Positions 59,901-64,000 of a DNA stretch of 64,000 nucleotides are shown in pieces. The stretch spans positions 186,001 through 250,000 of the forward strand of contig SDOX01000001.1 of assembly GCA_004565275.1 (NCBI GenBank). Direction: 5' to 3'. Made by a program: the position numbers and the translations under genes. Below the pieces are notes generated by a model. That model was given only the letters and a program-made list of their open reading frames with translations. It searched no databases and was not told the origin of the DNA. Each line of letters starts with the position of its first letter. The first letter of the stretch is position 1. The DNA is from Nannochloropsis salina CCMP1776. Lineage: Eukaryota > Sar > Eustigmatophyceae > Eustigmatales > Monodopsidaceae.

Positions 59901-61508
59901 ACGCCTGCTTGTAAATCGTCGAATGCATCTCCTGTTGCTGCACCCGAGACCGGGAGCTTGGTGACGAAGCCGTTGAGACTGTTCGGCTCTCCCGGGCCCC
60001 AGTTCGTGTAGTCGTCCCATTGGAACCCCCCCACGTCCCTGTTGCTTAAACCGATCCAGCCAGGGCGCTGGAACAACATGCGCGTCAGGTAGTCGTTCTC
60101 CTCTCGAGATGTAATGACAGCAAGAGATGCCCCGTCCTCTTGACATCTTTCTTTAGCTTGGATATAGCTCATCATTTTGCCATAGACACGAGAGTAGCAG
60201 GCTCCCTTAAATTCCGAGTAGTGGTCAGGACAGGAGCCTTGAAGGCCAATGCCTGCCCCACCGCTCATCACTACACCCGTGCTTAGACCACTCGAAGACA
60301 TCACCTTAAGTGGAGAGTAAAGGATGATTTGTTAGATCAAGACGTCAAGTCTCACAGAACGAGGGGGGTGGAAGTAAATTGTGAGAGGAGCCGAAAAAGA
60401 CATCCACGCACCTGGAGGGGAGCGCTTGCACCCATTAAAGTCTTTATGTGATCTCGTAGGCGAGGGTTACTCATTCGATAATCGTATGTCAGCTGCCGCA
60501 GAAGCTGAAGGACGGGATCAAGCTTTTCATAACACATATCCGAGAAAGAGATAGAGGAAATGAGGAGACATCGTTCATTTGAGGGTCTCTTTCAGACTCA
60601 TCATTTATAAAAATGTTTCCAAATTAATTCAACTAACCTGGCCAGCAAATGCTACAGTGAAGTACGTCCCATCCCTTGAACCGCAGCAGGCATACACAAA
60701 GCAGTAGGTCTTGTCTGGACTGCAGGGATTGTCGCAAATGTCGTCCTTGACCTGTGAGGATAGAAATAGGAAAGCGACAGGCCAGGGATCCAGGCAAGAA
60801 CATTGAGAGACGAGCAGCGACTGGCCTTTACGACTGCTGGGATATGTATAAAACGCTCTTTGAATGACATCATTCAATCACTCATCGTCGCATTGCTCTA
60901 CCTTGAAAAACGCGGATGGGTAATTATTTCCGCAGTAGCATGTGTTGAGTGATGTGGCAGAAACTGAAAAGCGCTGACTTGCACAAAACGCTTGACAAAC
61001 TCGATTGTCAATTTCAACGGCGGGGTATGTCTGGCTGAGCAAAAAGTCAAATTTCGAAAAGCAACCTTCGGTCTTTCCCAAGTTGCTCGGAGCAGATGTG
61101 GACCCTGTCATCTGCGAAGAATCGGTGGGATGACAAAGAGTTAATTGCGCATACGGGAAGATATCATAAAACTTTAAATTGCATTACGATCAGCAGCGGG
61201 ACATGAACGTGGAATTTTCACTGACGCGGTCCAGACCAGTAGCCATCCTCCTCATCTCCCACGAGGAAAATGGAGATCTGCCCCTGTAAACTTTTGGGTC
61301 CATTACGCACCGAATCTGTTCCAATACTGTATAGTCCTCCTGCATAAGTAGGTATTGATAGATATAATATTCCTAGTAGAAATATTTGCAGCCAAGACGA
61401 CCACGAATTTGGCGGTGACAGGAGGCTTGATACCCTCCTCTTTATTCTTGGGGACGGAAGGAAGAAGTATATCCGAGCGAATGGTTCAAACATGGTTGTA
61501 TAAGTCAT
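56936..61508 (-). CDS. Multidomain lectin 3, same architecture, seven exons
   Basis: Seven minus-strand exons: 61311-61508, 60902-61111, 60638-60751, 60412-60522, 59897-60304, 59499-59800 and 56936-59408. Phases agree throughout, giving about 1271 residues. Exon 1 carries a hydrophobic segment (WLQIFLLGILYLSIPTYA); its ATG could be 61508 or 61493. Exons 2-3 encode the WSC domain (KTEGCFSKF ... CGNNYPS ... CSPDKTYC). Exon 5 starts CTLD1 with an EPN motif (WGPGEPNS). The jacalin-like insert spans exons 5-7 (AFDDLQAGV ... INQLGFYDL). CTLD2, CTLD3, a trefoil-like part, a basic linker with RKRR and the C-terminal aerolysin-like module (NWAVNVPVPPLT) lie in exon 7. The introns are confined to the 5' third. 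EPN suggests mannose-type specificity in animal CTLDs. Confidence 0.82.
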
Positions 61509-62338
61509 TAGACGTCGTGATGGGAGTCTAATTGACCCTGTCATGCACCCATGAGTGGCTAATGTCCCATGCGGTGATTGTTGTAGCCACTGATATGACG
61601 ATACATCGACTGGTATGGGCCAGAGGGCACCTTTCCGTCCATGGGCCGCATTAAGTGAGGCACTGCATGGAAGACTCCTGTTCTCCCGACGTCGTTTGTA
61701 TCCCATGACAGGGGAAGGCTGTGACCATAGGACTATATTAGGTATGGGCGTGTGAGCGTGAAGGATCACCCCTGAATCTTTGTTAAAAGTTCGGATGAAG
61801 TTGCTTTGTTAAAGGCCAGAAAGAAACTGCCGAAAGACAACGCGTACGTGTCCAGTTTTTCCGGGCGGGAGGTGACAGGAGCATTTCCGTTCTGTAAATT
61901 TCATCTTCATCGTGTTGATATCATCGCGAATTGTCAATTTTTCCCTCCATCTTCGTCTCTTACAGAACATGCATATTTGTGATGCTTTTCTAGGCATGGT
62001 GGCGCATCGAGCCATGCACGCCATGTCCCTGAAATGTTTCTTGCGTTGGGTTTCTCAAAACCTTTAATGCTACCGACAGCATTCTCAACAAAGCCCTCAC
62101 CTCAAACCGTTTCATACTAAATTAGCATAATCAGTACATAAAAGGTCACATGTATTATCGACCTATTCTTCACACCCTGTATGGCCGTGGCAAGCAACAT
62201 ATGCTTCGTCATTCTTTTTCCACACGTCCTAGTCCGGTGCGTATGATTGACAATTTAAACGCAGCAATTGCCATCCCGTTAGTCAACACGCTATTTTGTT
62301 ATTCTGTACGTGAAAATCAGCTCTTTTAAATACCCCAT
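61509..62338. other. Divergent intergenic region
   Basis: About 830 bases. The frame of lectin 3 exon 1 stays open upstream to 61769, so its start could lie further out. Otherwise I see promoter-type AT-rich sequence and no supported gene. Confidence 0.4.
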
Positions 62339-62524
62339 ATGTCTCGATATCGTCAGGTCACCACAACCGATGCCATGGCTCAGAAGCCGTACGCAACGAT
62401 GTTTGGTGGCATGACTATTGGCTACTTTGTCGCGATGTATTTTGAGCGAACTAAGTACAAGAATGAATACATACGGGACGAGCGCCACAGGCCGGGCGTC
62501 GGTATTCCTGGTGTCTCAAAGTGA
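62339..62524 (+). CDS. Small single-TM protein, possibly a mitochondrial membrane subunit
   Basis: ATG 62339 gives 61 residues: a short polar head (MSRYRQVTTTDAMAQKPY), one hydrophobic segment (ATMFGGMTIGYFVAMYF), then a strongly charged tail (ERTKYKNEYIRDERHRPG). Size and topology are those of accessory subunits of respiratory complexes or ATP synthase. I cannot name the family. Base composition and codon choice look like those of the larger genes. Its short length keeps confidence moderate; further exons are possible but none is evident. Confidence 0.5.
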   Translation: MSRYRQVTTTDAMAQKPYATMFGGMTIGYFVAMYFERTKYKNEYIRDERHRPGVGIPGVSK

Positions 62525-63638
62525 GAGTCCTTTCAGCGAGAGTGGGCATATTGTACGCTCAGCTTGTACACCATCGTTCGGAGAATTGAACTTTACCTCT
62601 GGTCTACTACTTTCTGCAGCCAACATTCCCGGAGGTGTACTATCTTTCAGCAGCGGAAGAAGACGCAGTCCTAATTGGAGTTGAATGATAAGACAAGCTT
62701 AACAACGACGGCCCGAGATTTCACTTGATGAAAGAAATTTAGCCAGGTATCATGAAACTTTTCAAAACGTATCAATTGTGCACCTCGGGTTTTGGAAGAT
62801 GGGGGTCTAAGCCGTTCCGTCACTTCTCTTTTTCTTGACCAGTATCGAACCTCCTGAATTCGATCTTTTTTCGTTGTTTGTTTCCTCGCAGCTCATAAGG
62901 GGGGGAGGGAGGGAGGGAGGGAGGGGCACGAAGTCAAGCACGGTCCGTCATTTCATTTCTTCATTGATTTGTGTTAAATCGAGTACAATGTATTATCATT
63001 TTCCTCTAATGTGAGAGAAAGCTGTTCAAAACTTTGACCGAACCGGCTGCGGATACGTCACAGAGCAAGACGCTCTAGTGCTTCGAAGTCCTTCGCGTGG
63101 GGAAAGTTTTTTCCTTTCGTAGCGTTCATTCTTTAAAAAAAGTCGAGACGAAAACATGATCAGAAAGTCATGAGCCGGTACACGGAAATGCAAGAATGCC
63201 TACAATTCATGTCCAATATTCGACCTTAAGGAGGTTGGCCCATGCTACAGCCCGAATTGCATGTACCCCGTGGGTTTTTGGAGTATTTGGAAAGCCCTGT
63301 GATCACATAAATGATCTATCGCGCTGTAAAGTAAGCACCGGGATGAAAAGAGAGAGGAAGCACGAAAAGAAATGCCCCGTCGAAATGTTCTGCGTGGCCA
63401 GCGCGCGCGAGGTACACAAATGGAACCCCCCCGAGAAGGATCAGGAATCCGCGACGTGGCGTTCGGAAACACTGAGGTGGTGGCAGCCGGGGGTTCCGGG
63501 TGCTGGAGTGAGCAGGTGCTTGTTGGAAAAGCAATTATTGGCGGGTATCTCACGCATTTCATTACCTTTACCATATTCATTAGGTGTGCTGAACTGGATT
63601 TTCGCCAGAGTAGGTGTATTCGACGTTGTCCAATCAGC
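62525..63638. other. Intergenic region with GGGA microsatellite
   Basis: About 1.1 kb. Bases 62899-62926 are a GGGA tetranucleotide run, which could form a G-quadruplex. Frames at 63196-63717 (plus) and 63245-63973 (minus) overlap the next gene in other frames and show no domains. Confidence 0.5.
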
Positions 63639-64000
63639 ATGGCACGAACAGGTTTCCCTGTGCGCAGTCGGCGGCGGAGGCAGCGGACTTCGACCGTCGT
63701 TACATTACGAGCTTTAATTCCTCTGTTGTGGCTGAGTGCAGAGATGGTTATGGCTTTTGTGGGTCCCTCGATCTCGGTCTCCCCTCTTGCACGGGCAGCT
63801 CCTCGGAGAGCGGTAGAAATGATGGCCATCCCCCCCTCAAACCAGGCGCCCCGCAAACCGCCAGGAAGTTTCGTGGGCCGAATTTTACGACGAGTACTTG
63901 GGACTGTGGGCGGCGTAGTTGGTCTATCGGTGGCCCCTCTACCGCGTGAGAAAGTTGAGGAAGTGCTGTCCAACCCGGAAGCGGCCTTCCAGCAATTGGC
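63639..64000 (+). CDS. N-terminus of a plastid-targeted protein, cut by window end
   Basis: ATG 63639 opens a frame to the last base (120 codons). A basic start is followed by a hydrophobic signal-peptide core (TLRALIPLLWLSAEMVMA) and immediately by FVGPSISV. A Phe right after the signal cleavage site, then a Ser/Pro/Arg-rich transit segment, is the bipartite targeting signal of complex red plastids (the ASAFAP-type motif). A second, weaker hydrophobic stretch (VLGTVGGVVGLSVAPL) appears near residues 85-100. It ends with acidic sequence (KVEEVLSNPEAAFQQL). The mature protein cannot be identified from this piece. The frame has no stop in sight. Confidence 0.65.
   Translation, partial: MARTGFPVRSRRRRQRTSTVVTLRALIPLLWLSAEMVMAFVGPSISVSPLARAAPRRAVEMMAIPPSNQAPRKPPGSFVGRILRRVLGTVGGVVGLSVAPLPREKVEEVLSNPEAAFQQL

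Noticed and set aside
63245-63973. 242-codon minus frame at the right edge
   Set aside because: Antisense to the frame with a clear plastid-targeting signal; its own translation has no motif.

Overview
This is a nuclear-type eukaryotic window. Genes lie on both strands, some have GT-AG introns, and the products are eukaryotic: ATG11, GCN5, ARF1, ALG13, NBAS and a mitochondrial bL19. The gene cut by the right edge starts with a signal peptide followed by an Ala-Phe-Val-Gly-Pro junction, the usual entry signal of red-algal-derived complex plastids. Together with the compact layout this suggests a photosynthetic stramenopile. A eustigmatophyte of the Nannochloropsis/Microchloropsis type is my best guess, by inference only.

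Left part (1-15275): an ATG11/FIP200-like autophagy scaffold (minus strand, C-terminus off the window), a membrane-anchored parallel beta-helix protein, a UBL-WLM-UBA-PUB metalloprotease, a possible small membrane protein, a tryparedoxin/nucleoredoxin-like oxidoreductase, and a six-exon secreted protein built from two related halves. A gene-poor stretch (15276-19508) follows, with a diverged 260-bp tandem duplication and a perfect 13-bp hairpin whose core recurs nearby.

Middle part (19609-48233): a LOTUS/NYN/zinc-finger RNA-biology protein, a four-TM membrane protein, mitochondrial bL19, the GCN5 acetyltransferase, a SIVA-like zinc protein, a secreted protein of seven Cys-containing repeats, ARF1, ALG13, and a giant NBAS/Sec39-like ER tether carrying an unexpected UBA domain. 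ARF1, NBAS and ALG13 all act at the ER-Golgi, but they are separate genes rather than an operon.

Right part (48781-61508) is the most striking. It holds three paralogous multidomain lectins, two on plus and one on minus. Each has an N-terminal signal/anchor, a WSC domain, a C-type lectin domain interrupted by a jacalin-like domain, two more C-type lectin domains, a beta-trefoil-like segment, and a C-terminal module that looks aerolysin-like. The edge holds a small one-TM protein and the start of a plastid-targeted protein.

In two genes (the beta-helix protein and NBAS) the reading frame changes exactly at a run of ten G. I treat each as one gene with a likely homopolymer miscount. All exon boundaries were placed by eye from GT-AG signals, reading phase and family resemblance.
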